Of a stretch of DNA of 64,000 bases, positions 35,745 to 44,512 are shown piece after piece. The stretch comes from Pseudomonadota bacterium (GTDB lineage: Bacteria > Pseudomonadota > Gammaproteobacteria > Burkholderiales > Burkholderiaceae): contig JAEZQX010000438.1 in the NCBI GenBank assembly GCA_023441105.1, positions 7,012-71,011 of the forward strand, in the 5' to 3' direction. The stretch's first letter is position 1; every line of letters begins with the position of its first letter. A program made the translations under genes and the position numbers. The notes beneath the pieces are model-generated. The model did no database searches and was not told the origin of the DNA. It saw only the letters and a program-made list of their open reading frames with translations.

Positions 35745-35944
35745 GGTTTGCGGATCCCGGCTCCGGAACACACTGCCCCCAAGAGTATCTCAACGCGCCG
35801 CGCGGGCATCCATCCTTGACCTGAATCAACTGTTCCGGCGGGTAGTTGAGTAGCATGAGCCATCGACGTGCAGCGAGGTGATGGCACCCGGCCGCGGGAC
35901 GCGCCTGCCGCTCTGCCGTCTCGCCTCTTCGAGGCGGATGAAGA

Positions 35945-36907
35945 TCAAGCGTCGCGACTTCGCCGATGCCTTGCCGCTGTCTTGTGTGCCAGCCGTCGCG
36001 TCAGCGTCGCGTTGAGGTGTGCCACGCTTTCGCGCAGCGCTTCGAGGAACGCGTGGGCTGCTTCATCGAGTGGGCGCCGCGCGGGTTCGATGATCACCAG
36101 GTCCAGGATCATTTCCGGTTCCAGGATGGCACTGACGTGGAGCCGGGCGCCGTCGAGGTCTTCGACGAGCATGAGGCCGGGGAGGATCGCGACCCAGTCC
36201 GTCATCGCGACGTAGTCGAGGGTTCCGAACATCGAGTCCATTTCGAGGCGCCGCTCGATCGGGACTCCGGCGGATGCGAGGTATGCCTCGATGCGCGGGC
36301 CGCGCGTGTTCCGCCCGCTTGGCAGGATCAGCCGCAGGGGACCATGGTCGACCAGCCGCACCGGCCGGAGGTGCGGCAGCCCGCGCGAGGGAGAGCTGAC
36401 GACGAGTTCGGGCGTCGAAGCGAAGAATCCGCTGCGGATCCCGGCGCCGTGGTCGGAGGCCGGCACGATTGCGAAGGCCAGTTCCGACGAACGGATCTGC
36501 GAGACGAGCTCGGCGCTATAGCCCTCCACGATCCTCAAGGAGACGTTCGGATGGCGAGCGACGAATGCGCGCAGGGCAGGTGCCAGCGCGCCGCGGGTCA
36601 TCGTCGGCATCAGTCCGATCACGAGTTCGCCGTGCAGACTGCCGGAGTGGCCGCGGACAACGCGCTCCGTCCGCTCCTGTGTCCGGATCATCTCGAGGCA
36701 GCCCTGATAGTAGGCCTCGCCGGCGGGCGTCGGCGCGACCGCAACCCCGCGGCGCACGAAGAGCCGGACACCGAGGCGATCCTCGATCTGCCGGATGCGC
36801 TGCGAGACGCCGGACTGCGTCATGTTCTCGCGATGGGCCGCCGCCGTGAACGAACGTTCCTCGAACGCAGCAACGAAGAGCCGGATCTCCCGCAACCCTG
36901 GTCTCAC
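35945..36907 (-). CDS. LysR-family transcriptional regulator
   Basis: The 320-residue protein has a LysR helix-turn-helix (IRLFVAAFEERSFTAAAHRENMTQSGVSQRIRQIEDRLGVRLF) and an effector domain (GELVIGLMPTMTRGALAPALRAFVARHPNVSLRIVEG). It is divergent from the seven-gene catabolic operon that starts at 37062. A perfect 7-bp dyad lies just upstream of its own start. It is very likely the activator of that operon, with the catabolic substrate or an intermediate as co-inducer. Confidence 0.92.
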   Translation of the reverse strand: MRPGLREIRLFVAAFEERSFTAAAHRENMTQSGVSQRIRQIEDRLGVRLFVRRGVAVAPTPAGEAYYQGCLEMIRTQERTERVVRGHSGSLHGELVIGLMPTMTRGALAPALRAFVARHPNVSLRIVEGYSAELVSQIRSSELAFAIVPASDHGAGIRSGFFASTPELVVSSPSRGLPHLRPVRLVDHGPLRLILPSGRNTRGPRIEAYLASAGVPIERRLEMDSMFGTLDYVAMTDWVAILPGLMLVEDLDGARLHVSAILEPEMILDLVIIEPARRPLDEAAHAFLEALRESVAHLNATLTRRLAHKTAARHRRSRDA

Positions 36908-36927
36908 GCCGCTCCCTCCCTGTGATT

Positions 36928-36948
36928 CCCATTAGCCAGTTTAATGGG
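36928..36948. promoter_or_regulatory. LysR-type operator (perfect dyad)
   Basis: CCCATTA (36928-36934) and TAATGGG (36942-36948) form a perfect inverted repeat with a 7-base spacer. It contains the ATTA-N7-TAAT core expected of a LysR box (T-N11-A). It lies 20 bp upstream of the LysR gene and about 110 bp upstream of the divergent operon, the usual place for an autoregulatory and activating site. Confidence 0.65.
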
Positions 36949-37061
36949 TTTGAGAAGTACAAAGAATTTTTAGTTCTGACGCCGGTTAGGTAGGATCGCC
37001 TCCTGTTGCTGCACCTGTCCGGGCGGATGGTGCAAGAAACGCCGACTTGAATGGAGGAGAC

Positions 37062-38075
37062 ATGCCCTCGTCGAAGCAACGTCCCCCGACGTCGACCGGA
37101 CGCCGCCGGATGCTGACGACCCTGTCGCTTGCAGCGTCCATCGCGAGCATCGGACCCGCAAGAGCGCAATCGGCAACATTTCCGATCCGGCCGATACGCC
37201 TTGTGGTTCCGTTTCCCCCGGGCGGTGGCGCCGACTTCATGGGCCGCCAACTGGCGCAAAGGCTCGGAGCCCGGTTGCCGCATCCGGTCGTCGTCGACAA
37301 TCGACCTGGCGCTTCCGGCATTATCGGATCGACGACGGTTGCGCACGCGGCGCCGGACGGTTACACCCTTCTTCTCGCCACGACCGGAACCCACTCGAGC
37401 AATCCCGCGGCTTACGTCGAGCTGCCTTACCACCCGACACGCGACTACGTGCCGGTTGCGATCTTCGCCGATGCGCCGTTCATGCTCTGCATCCACGAAC
37501 GGCTGCCGATCCAGAATGTCGCCGAGCTCATTGCCTACTCGAAAGCAAATCCGGAGGCGCTGACCTACGGTTCGGCCGGCACCGGCAGTTCGACGCACCT
37601 GGGTTTCGAGGCGTTGAAGGTCGCGACGGGCATCCACGCGCGCCACGTTCCGTACAAGGGCCTGCCGCCCGCGATGGCAGATACCCTGGCGGGCCACCTT
37701 TCGATGACATTCGACTCGATCCAGAGCGCGCTTCCGCAGCTGGCTGCGAAGCGCCTGCGAGTGCTCGGGGTTGGCAGCGCCAAGCGGGTTCCCGGCCTCG
37801 AGCAGGTGCCGACGCTTGCGGAATCCGTACCGGAGTTCACGCTCGGCTCGTGGTATGGAGTCCTGGCACCGTCCGGTACGCCGGCGGCGATCGTAGAGCG
37901 GCTGAACGGCGAGATCAACGCACTGCTCGCGACGGGGGAGTTTCGCGACGTCCTCGCCGCTGCCGGGGCAACGCCGCTGATTGCGGATCCGGCGCGGACC
38001 GCGAGGTACCTGGCCGACGATATTGCCCGCTGGCGCAAGGTGGCGGTCGACCTGGACATCAAGGTCGAGAAGTGA
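37062..38075 (+). CDS. Bug-family TTT substrate-binding protein
   Basis: The protein has 337 residues. A long basic N-terminus with a TSTGRRRMLTTLSLAASIA signal precedes the mature Bug domain (FPIRPIRLVVPFPPGGGADFMGRQLAQRL, VVDNRPGASGIIGS, LTYGSAGTGSSTHLGFEALK, HVPYKGLPPAMADTLAGH). GGAGGAG precedes the ATG at 37062 and sets the start. It is the first gene of the operon. Its stop overlaps the GTG of the next gene as GTGA. Confidence 0.92.
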   Translation: MPSSKQRPPTSTGRRRMLTTLSLAASIASIGPARAQSATFPIRPIRLVVPFPPGGGADFMGRQLAQRLGARLPHPVVVDNRPGASGIIGSTTVAHAAPDGYTLLLATTGTHSSNPAAYVELPYHPTRDYVPVAIFADAPFMLCIHERLPIQNVAELIAYSKANPEALTYGSAGTGSSTHLGFEALKVATGIHARHVPYKGLPPAMADTLAGHLSMTFDSIQSALPQLAAKRLRVLGVGSAKRVPGLEQVPTLAESVPEFTLGSWYGVLAPSGTPAAIVERLNGEINALLATGEFRDVLAAAGATPLIADPARTARYLADDIARWRKVAVDLDIKVEK

Positions 38076-39199
38076 AGAAGTCGCGCCGCCAGCCGCTGAC
38101 GATCCGTCGCATCGATGCGATCGCCGCTTCCTTGCCCTTGAGGAAGCCGATGCGGATGGCTGGCGTGAGCATAGGGTCAGCCGACAACCTGCTTGTCCGG
38201 GTCGAAGCCGACAATGGGTTGCTCGGCTGGGGCGAGGCGGCGTCGGCGCCGACGATGACCGGCGATTTGCAGGCGGGGATGGTCGCCGCGGTCAGGGAGA
38301 TTCTTGCTCCCGCGCTGATCGGCGAAGACGCGCTCGAACACGCCAGGCTCGGGCGCAGCTGCGCAGGGCTTCTCGCGGGGAACCATGGGGCGAAGTCCGC
38401 AGTCGAGATGGCGCTGCTCGACCTCGCAGGTCGTCACCTGGAGGTGCCGGTCTCCGACTTGCTGGGAGGAGCGCTGCGGCGCCGGGTTCGGCCGATGCTG
38501 CTGCTGGGTAACGAGCGGGTCGACGACGACATTGCGGAGGCTCGCGCCAACAGCGAGCAGGGCGTCGGTTTCTTCAAGCTGAAGCTCGGGGTCAAGCCGC
38601 TGGACGAGGAGATCGCCGCCACGCGCGCGTTGCGCGCTGCGCTGGGCGAAGCCACGACCATCTGCGCGGATGCCAACATGGGCTACACAGTCGAGCAGGC
38701 GGAGCGATACGCCGCGGCGGTCGCGGAATGTGGTCTGCTGTTCCTCGAGCAGCCGGTCCGGGATGCCGACATCGAAGGAATGGCGCGCGTTGCGGCGAGC
38801 GGCGCGATCCCGCTATGCGCCGACGAGCCGATCGCCGGCGCCGAGGACATTCGTCGCTTCCACGCCGCCGGCGCGGCGCGCGGTGTCAATCTGAAGACGA
38901 TCAAGTTCGGCGGGCCGAGTGCGACGGTACGGGCAGGCCATCTGTGCGAGGCACTGGGACTATCCGTCAACCTCGCCTGCAAGGTCGCCGAGTCCAGCAT
39001 CGGGGCTGCCGCGCTTGCGCACGTGGGCGCCGCGATTGCGCGGCTCGACTGGGGCGTCAGCGTCACGCACCGCTACCTGGCCGACGATCTCGTCATCGAA
39101 CCGCTCGAAATTCGCAATGGCGAGGTGGAGGTCCCGACCGGTCCAGGTCTTGGCGTCGAAATCGATGAGCGCCGAATCGAGCGCTACCGGGTCCGCTGA
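38072..39199 (+). CDS. enolase-superfamily enzyme, muconate-cycloisomerase group
   Basis: The 375-residue protein has barrel motifs Lys169-x-Lys171 (FKLKLG), metal ligands Asp200 (ICADANMGY), Glu226 (FLEQP) and Asp251 (CADEP), and Lys278 in NLKTIKFGG on the far side. Two opposing lysines are the mark of the muconate-lactonising subgroup, which includes cycloisomerases, dipeptide epimerases and o-succinylbenzoate synthases. The GTG start overlaps the upstream stop as GTGA, and the protein would otherwise lack a start. Next to a monooxygenase set, cycloisomerisation or syn-elimination of an aromatic-derived acid is plausible. Confidence 0.9.
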   Translation: MKKSRRQPLTIRRIDAIAASLPLRKPMRMAGVSIGSADNLLVRVEADNGLLGWGEAASAPTMTGDLQAGMVAAVREILAPALIGEDALEHARLGRSCAGLLAGNHGAKSAVEMALLDLAGRHLEVPVSDLLGGALRRRVRPMLLLGNERVDDDIAEARANSEQGVGFFKLKLGVKPLDEEIAATRALRAALGEATTICADANMGYTVEQAERYAAAVAECGLLFLEQPVRDADIEGMARVAASGAIPLCADEPIAGAEDIRRFHAAGAARGVNLKTIKFGGPSATVRAGHLCEALGLSVNLACKVAESSIGAAALAHVGAAIARLDWGVSVTHRYLADDLVIEPLEIRNGEVEVPTGPGLGVEIDERRIERYRVR

Positions 39200-39228
39200 G
39201 TTGCACGCACGATAACGAGGAGACACGA

Positions 39229-40200
39229 ATGATCCACCGCATGCTTGCCGGCTTGCTGCTGGCGCTTGGGCTCGCAGCCGCGGCGCCGGCCGCCGCCGAT
39301 CCGGGCTTTCCCACGCGACCGATCCGGCTGCTCGTCGCCTATCCGAGCGGTGGCGCGGTGGATACCGTCAGCCGCGCGTTGGCCGAGGAGGTGAGCCGGA
39401 CCATCGGGCAGCCGGTGGTCGTGGAGAATCGGCCCGGCGCCGGGGGGCGGATCGCTACCGAGTTGCTGGCCAACAGCCCCGCCGACGGCTATACGCTTCT
39501 GGCGACAACCGGTGCGCCGATCACCGTCGCGCCGGCGTTGACGTCCAAGCTCGCCTACACGATGGCCGACCTGACGCCGCTGGTACGCGTCGGCGAGATC
39601 CTCAACGTGATGCTCGTATCGTCCGAGTCGGGCGTGAAGTCGGTCAGTGAATTCGTGGACTGGGCGAAGCGGCAGGGACGGCCGATCATGTACGGCAGCG
39701 CCGGCGTCGGTTCGGCCGATCATCTCGCCGGAGAGTTGTTCCGCAAACTGACCGGCGTGCCGATGACCCACGTGCCTTACAAGGGTGGCGCCGCCGCACT
39801 CCAGGATCTCGTGGGAGGGCAGGTCGACGTCGGGTTCTCGACCTTCACGGTGGCGCGGCCGTTCGTCGCCGCCGGCAAGCTTCGTCAGATCGCCGTCACG
39901 TCTGCGGAACGCCAGGCGTCGTTGCCGGAACTGCCTGCTGTCGCCGAAGCCGTGCCGGGATTTGCGATCACGAACTGGGCAGGCGTCTTCGCGCCACGCG
40001 CGTTGCCCGAGACTCTGACCATTCGCCTGTTCGAAGCGTTCCGTGGTGCGGCGATGCAGTCCAGCGTGAGTGGCAAGCTGGTCGCCGCCGGCGTGGAGCC
40101 GTCGCCAAGCGCCTCGGTTGACGACTTCCGCGCCTTCGTCAGCAAGGATGCGCGTGAGTGGAGCGAGATCGTGACGCTCGCAGAAGTCCCGAGGGAGTAA
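39229..40200 (+). CDS. Bug-family TTT substrate-binding protein
   Basis: The 323-residue protein has a clear signal peptide (MLAGLLLALGLAAAAPAAAD). Bug motifs follow: FPTRPIRLLVAYPSGGAVDTVSRAL, VVENRPGAGGRIATELLA, MYGSAGVGSADHLAGELFRKL and HVPYKGGAAALQDLVGGQ. It is the second Bug gene of this operon and the fourth in the window. GAGGAG precedes the ATG. Two receptors in one operon suggest two related ligands or a high- and a low-affinity form. Confidence 0.92.
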   Translation: MIHRMLAGLLLALGLAAAAPAAADPGFPTRPIRLLVAYPSGGAVDTVSRALAEEVSRTIGQPVVVENRPGAGGRIATELLANSPADGYTLLATTGAPITVAPALTSKLAYTMADLTPLVRVGEILNVMLVSSESGVKSVSEFVDWAKRQGRPIMYGSAGVGSADHLAGELFRKLTGVPMTHVPYKGGAAALQDLVGGQVDVGFSTFTVARPFVAAGKLRQIAVTSAERQASLPELPAVAEAVPGFAITNWAGVFAPRALPETLTIRLFEAFRGAAMQSSVSGKLVAAGVEPSPSASVDDFRAFVSKDAREWSEIVTLAEVPRE

Positions 40201-40270
40201 GCAGAGGCGAGTGCATGTGCCATCTTGCTGGCCACGATCACCGATCAACCTATCGATTCGCAGAATCTCA

Positions 40271-41278
40271 ATGAGCCATATCGTCCTCGAGCAACCATCG
40301 CTCGCTGCCCCGCCGGCGAAGCTCCAGCCTCTCGCCGGCCCGATCGTCTGGGATCGCAACAGCCTTGGCGTTGACGCCGGCCGCATCCTGGTCGATCAAG
40401 CCTGCCTCGACGAAATCGACCTTCTGGTGAAGACGCTGCGCCGCAATTGTCTCGCGACGGAGTTGCTCTCGCCGGACGACTTCGCTCTCGATGCTTGTCG
40501 CGCGCTCATGACCCGGGCTCGGCAGGAGTTGGAGGACGGCGTTGGCTTCGTGATCATCGATCGGCTGCAGCCGCAGCACTATTCAGTCGAAGAGAACCGG
40601 CAGGTCTACTGGGTGCTCGCACAGCTCATCGAGCGCCCGGTCGCGCAAGACCGGCATGGCCGGACCATGTACGACGTCCGCGACGAAGGGCGCCCGGTTG
40701 GCAACGGCGTGCGTCCCGTGCTCACGTCGGTCGGGCAGCCTTTCCACACGGACAACAACTTCAACCTGTGCCCACCGGATTACGTCGCGCTGTACTGTCT
40801 GCGCACGGCGAAGGAGGGTGGCATCAACAGCATCGTCAGCTTCTACACCGTCTTCAACGAGATGCTTCGGCGCGAGCCAGGTCTGGTCCCGCGGCTGTTC
40901 GAACCGTTCCTCTACGACCGGCAGCGCGAGCATGCCGAGGGCGAACCGATGGTGCTGAGTCATCCGGCATTCGAGTTCGACGCAGCGGGGCGCCTGACCT
41001 GCCGGTTTTCGATCAAGCAGGTGCAAAACGGCTACCAGCTCGCAGGCCAGGCGCTCGATGAGCAAGGCGAACGCGCTTTGACGATGCTGGAATCGATCAT
41101 GCGAGAACCGCAATTCCAGCGGGAGTTTCTTTTCGAGGTCGGGCAGATCCAGATCGTCGACAACCGTCGCTGCGGTCATAGAAGGACCGCGTTTACCGAT
41201 TTCCCGGATCCGGAGCTGCGGCGCCATTTGCTGAGGCTCTGGCTGCGCCGCGGCGGCCGCCGCTTCTACAACGGCTGA
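40271..41278 (+). CDS. TauD/TfdA-like Fe(II)/2-oxoglutarate dioxygenase
   Basis: The 335-residue protein has iron ligands His159-x-Asp161 (QPFHTDNNFN) and His303 (DNRRCGHRRTAFTD), with LYCLRTAKEGGINSIVSF matching the TauD core. It is distant from the dioxygenase at 28774. The ATG at 40271 is used because the sequence upstream looks non-family-like; no strong ribosome binding site is visible and a GTG at 40211 is possible. Within the operon it probably hydroxylates the imported compound or an intermediate. Confidence 0.8.
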   Translation: MSHIVLEQPSLAAPPAKLQPLAGPIVWDRNSLGVDAGRILVDQACLDEIDLLVKTLRRNCLATELLSPDDFALDACRALMTRARQELEDGVGFVIIDRLQPQHYSVEENRQVYWVLAQLIERPVAQDRHGRTMYDVRDEGRPVGNGVRPVLTSVGQPFHTDNNFNLCPPDYVALYCLRTAKEGGINSIVSFYTVFNEMLRREPGLVPRLFEPFLYDRQREHAEGEPMVLSHPAFEFDAAGRLTCRFSIKQVQNGYQLAGQALDEQGERALTMLESIMREPQFQREFLFEVGQIQIVDNRRCGHRRTAFTDFPDPELRRHLLRLWLRRGGRRFYNG

Positions 41279-41308
41279 CTTGCCGCTCTTTGCACACGGC
41301 CGAACGCA

Positions 41309-41896
41309 ATGAATGACTCGTCGACGCCCCTCTTCAAGCAACCCTGGCCAGTTGGCGGCTCCGGTCCGAAGCTGATCGAGACCGGGGATGAGCGCCGGTT
41401 CCGCGATGCCCTGGGTCGGTTCGCAACCGGTGTGACCGTCGTGACGACGCGTGACGAGGAAGGACGCCTCTTCGGCGTCACCGCGAGTTCGTTCAACGCG
41501 GTGTCGCTCGACCCGCCGATGGTCCTCTGGTCCCAGGCGACGCGAGCACCCAGCAATCGGGTTTTTCAACGGGCACCGCACTATTGCGTCAACGTGCTGG
41601 GTGCCGACCAGCGTTCCCTGTCCGACCGCTTCGCTCGACCGGCGGAGGACAAGTTTGCCGGCGTCCCATTCTCAGTCGGTGTCGAAGGGGTGCCGCTGTT
41701 GCATGACGCCATTGCCCATTTCGTCTGCCGCAACGACTACCGCTGCTACGGCGGTGATCACATGATCTTTGTCGCCACTGTACTCCGCTACGGCCTGGCG
41801 CCCGAGGCCGAGCCGCTGATCTTCTTCGGGGGGCGCTATGTCGATCGCGCGACCGGAGGGGATGTCGGCGACAGGCACCGCGTCGCGAGCAGCTGA
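41309..41896 (+). CDS. flavin reductase, short-chain (HpaC/NtaB type)
   Basis: The 195-residue protein has the flavin-reductase core: FRDALGRFATGVTVVTTRDEEGRLFGVTASSFNAVSLDPPMVLW, YCVNVLGADQRSLSDRFA and HFVCRNDYRCYGGDHMIFVATV. It supplies reduced FMN or FAD to a partner monooxygenase. The partner is very likely the luciferase-like enzyme encoded next, 64 bp downstream. Together they would form a two-component flavin monooxygenase. Confidence 0.92.
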   Translation: MNDSSTPLFKQPWPVGGSGPKLIETGDERRFRDALGRFATGVTVVTTRDEEGRLFGVTASSFNAVSLDPPMVLWSQATRAPSNRVFQRAPHYCVNVLGADQRSLSDRFARPAEDKFAGVPFSVGVEGVPLLHDAIAHFVCRNDYRCYGGDHMIFVATVLRYGLAPEAEPLIFFGGRYVDRATGGDVGDRHRVASS

Positions 41897-41960
41897 CGCG
41901 GTGCGCCGGCAGCGATTGCCGCCGATGAAGCCACTCCGAATCCTCACCTGGAGCCTGTGA

Positions 41961-43100
41961 ATGAAGCTGGGACTGTTCATGATGCCCGTGCATCCGATCC
42001 ATCGCGAATTGCGCGAGACGCTACGGGAGGATCGGGAGGCGATTCTCCTGGCCGACCGCCTTGGCTACGAGGAGGCCTATGTCGGCGAGCACGTGACCGA
42101 TCGAGCCGAGACGATCACTTCGTCGCTGATGTTCCTGGCAAGCCTGGTGCACGACACTCGTCGGATTCGCCTGGGTACCGGGACGCTGAACTTGCCGAAT
42201 GCCCATCCGGCCGCGATTGCCGCGCAGGCGGCGATGCTCGATCACATGCTCGAAGGCCGGTTCATCATGGGCATCAGTCCCGGCGGTCTGATGTCTGATG
42301 CCGAGGTCTTCGGCAACCTCGGCAACAATCGCACCGAAATGTTTGTCGAGTGCATCGACACCATCCTCGAGATCTGGCGCCGCGACCCGCCATACGACAT
42401 CCAGGGCAAGTACTGGAACGTGTCCGTCGCGAAGACGATGATCCCGGAAATTGGACAGGGTTCGATCATGCGCCCGTACCAGACTCCACATCCGCCCATC
42501 GTCGGGACTGCGGTTGCGCCGTATTCCGCCGGGGTGACCGAGATGGCCAAGCGAGGATGGCAACCGATCTCCGCCAACTTCCTGATGCCCGAATGGGTCG
42601 CGACGCATTGGCCCAAGTATGTCGAGGGACGAGCTGCGGTAGGCGCTGTCGCGCATCCCGCCGAATGGCGGGTGGCCAAGTCGATCTTCGTCGCCGACGA
42701 CGAGAAGACCGCAAAACGTTATGGGCACGGCCCGGATGGACCATACCACTTCTACTTCCGGCAGCTGGTCCGAAAGCTGGTCGGCGGCGGCGGCCGCGGC
42801 AACCTGTTCAAGACCGATCCGGCGATGCCCGACGCGTCGATCACGCCCGACTACGTGACCGAGCGGCTTGTCATTGCCGGCACGCCGGATAGCGTCGTCG
42901 AACAGTTGTTGGCTTTCCGCGACCAGGTGGGCGATTTCGGCACGCTGCTGTACGCGTGCATGGACTGGCAGGATTCGAGCCTCGGCAAACGCTCGATGCA
43001 GCTGATGGCAGAGGAGGTGATGCCGCGGCTGAATGCTGCCATCGCCGGCACGGGCCGCGCCGGTGCGTCGTCCGGCGCCGCGACCCTCGCCGTGTCCTGA
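41961..43100 (+). CDS. luciferase-like (LLM) flavin-dependent monooxygenase
   Basis: The 379-residue protein shows MKLGLFMMPVHPIHRELRETLREDREAILLADRLGYEEAYVGEH, ETITSSLMFLASLVHDTRRIRLGTGTLNLPNAHP and MLDHMLEGRFIMGISPGGL. These are the TIM-barrel strands of bacterial-luciferase-family monooxygenases such as alkane, limonene and nitrilotriacetate enzymes. It uses reduced flavin from the preceding reductase and O2 to hydroxylate or cleave a substrate. The substrate is not known; a cyclic ketone or amine or an aliphatic acid would fit. Confidence 0.92.
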   Translation: MKLGLFMMPVHPIHRELRETLREDREAILLADRLGYEEAYVGEHVTDRAETITSSLMFLASLVHDTRRIRLGTGTLNLPNAHPAAIAAQAAMLDHMLEGRFIMGISPGGLMSDAEVFGNLGNNRTEMFVECIDTILEIWRRDPPYDIQGKYWNVSVAKTMIPEIGQGSIMRPYQTPHPPIVGTAVAPYSAGVTEMAKRGWQPISANFLMPEWVATHWPKYVEGRAAVGAVAHPAEWRVAKSIFVADDEKTAKRYGHGPDGPYHFYFRQLVRKLVGGGGRGNLFKTDPAMPDASITPDYVTERLVIAGTPDSVVEQLLAFRDQVGDFGTLLYACMDWQDSSLGKRSMQLMAEEVMPRLNAAIAGTGRAGASSGAATLAVS

Positions 43101-43116
43101 ATTCGCGGGGGCAGGA

Positions 43117-43953
43117 ATGGAGCCAATCGAAGATGTCGCCCTCGTCGCCGATGGTCCATCGGACGCCCCGGTCATCGTCGTTGCCGGCTCGTTGGCGGCA
43201 AGTCCGGCGATGTGGTATGCGCAGCTGGCTGCCTGGCGCAGCCATGCCCGGGTGCTCGTATACCGGTACCCAGGCCACGATGGCCGGGCGCCGGAGGCGT
43301 CCGTCGATTCGATCGAGGCGCTGGCCCGGGACCTGCTGGATCGCCTTGATCGACGAGGAGTAGGAGAATTCGCGTTCTGCGGGCTGTCTCTCGGCGGCCT
43401 GCTCGGCATGCAGCTGGCGGCCACAACCGGCCGGGTGAGGCGCCTGGTCGTCGGCAACAGCCGGTGGTACCAGTCGGACGCGTCACGGGCGATGTGGGAC
43501 CAGCGGATCGGGGCGGTCCGTGCAGGCGGCATGAAGGCGGTCGTCGACGCCACGTTGGCGACATGGCTTACCGAGGCCTTCCAGGCGCGTGAGCCTGAAC
43601 GTGCCGACGCAGTCCGACGGATGTTCCTGTCGACCGACCCTGGCGGCTATGTCGCCTGCGCGACCGTCGTCCGTGGCTTCGACGGGCGTGGGCTTCTCGA
43701 CCGGATTTCGTGTCCCGTGATGATCGTCTCATCCGATCAGGACCGGCCGGCGCCGACCGAGCACCTCGCCGAGTTGGCGGCTGCACTGGCCGCCGGCTCG
43801 CGCGGCGGGTCGGCGGTCGAAACGCTCGTCATCGCAGACTGCGCCCATCTGTCGAGTGTCGAGGGCGCCGAGGCTTGGACCAGGCGGGTGGGCGATTTCC
43901 TCGGCGCCTCGAAGGCGAACGGTCGCTCCGGCGAAGTGCCGAGAGGGTCGTAG
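43117..43953 (+). CDS. alpha/beta-hydrolase, enol-lactonase-like
   Basis: The 278-residue protein has alpha/beta-hydrolase motifs: VIVVAGSLAASPAMW, YRYPGHDGRAP, nucleophile elbow FCGLSLGGLLGMQ, acid VSSDQDRPAPTEH and catalytic His in IADCAHLSSVEG. The pattern resembles 3-oxoadipate enol-lactonases. The ATG at 43117 is chosen because it opens the family-like sequence and has a purine-rich site upstream. It closes the operon and could open a lactone made by the monooxygenase and cycloisomerase-like enzyme. Confidence 0.87.
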   Translation: MEPIEDVALVADGPSDAPVIVVAGSLAASPAMWYAQLAAWRSHARVLVYRYPGHDGRAPEASVDSIEALARDLLDRLDRRGVGEFAFCGLSLGGLLGMQLAATTGRVRRLVVGNSRWYQSDASRAMWDQRIGAVRAGGMKAVVDATLATWLTEAFQAREPERADAVRRMFLSTDPGGYVACATVVRGFDGRGLLDRISCPVMIVSSDQDRPAPTEHLAELAAALAAGSRGGSAVETLVIADCAHLSSVEGAEAWTRRVGDFLGASKANGRSGEVPRGS

Positions 43954-44028
43954 AAGGAACACGAGCGTGCCGTCCTTGGCCCCGTTCGTGAAGACGGAGC
44001 CAAGCTCATCTTTCCGGCGCCCGCCTCG

Positions 44029-44334
44029 TCATTGCGGGTTCGGGCCCTCCCTCCCCGGGGCGACGGCCACCTGCGGTGTCGCGATCGATGGCGTAGTCCG
44101 GTCCGGTTGCCGATGCCTGGAGGCGATCAGGGCCGGATCCTCGCTTGGGGCGCTGGGGGCCTCAGGCAGCAGGTAAAGCCACGCCGGATGCGGGTAGAAC
44201 TTGGACGCGTAGTCGTAGCCCTGCGTGGGATACAGGCGCTTGACGATGACGGCCGGATGGTCGCCGGGCCTGTCGGCCAGCGCGGCGACAGGGGCGACGG
44301 TGGCCAGGCCGACGATGAACAGCTTGCCTTTCAT
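44029..44334 (-). CDS. small exported protein, unknown
   Basis: The 101-residue protein has a signal peptide (MKGKLFIVGLATVAPVAALA|DRPGDHP). The mature part of about 80 residues is rich in Pro and aromatic residues (YDYASKFYPHPAWLYLLPE), and its tail is low in complexity. A good AAAGGGAG site precedes the ATG. No family is recognised. It is convergent with the hydrolase operon and divergent from the next hydrolase gene. Confidence 0.6.
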   Translation of the reverse strand: MKGKLFIVGLATVAPVAALADRPGDHPAVIVKRLYPTQGYDYASKFYPHPAWLYLLPEAPSAPSEDPALIASRHRQPDRTTPSIATPQVAVAPGREGPNPQ

Positions 44335-44512
44335 GGAGCACTCCCTTTCGATGTCCTCTCCGGATGCCGGTGCGTGGCGATGCCACAGCCAGAACTTGCC
44401 CGATCGACCCAGGAGGTGTCCTTTGGCGGGATGATGCTTTGCTAAGGGTTGCTAACTGCTACATGTGGCGCCAACTTGCGGGGAAGCGGGAACCTTCACA
44501 TACTCGCAAGCC

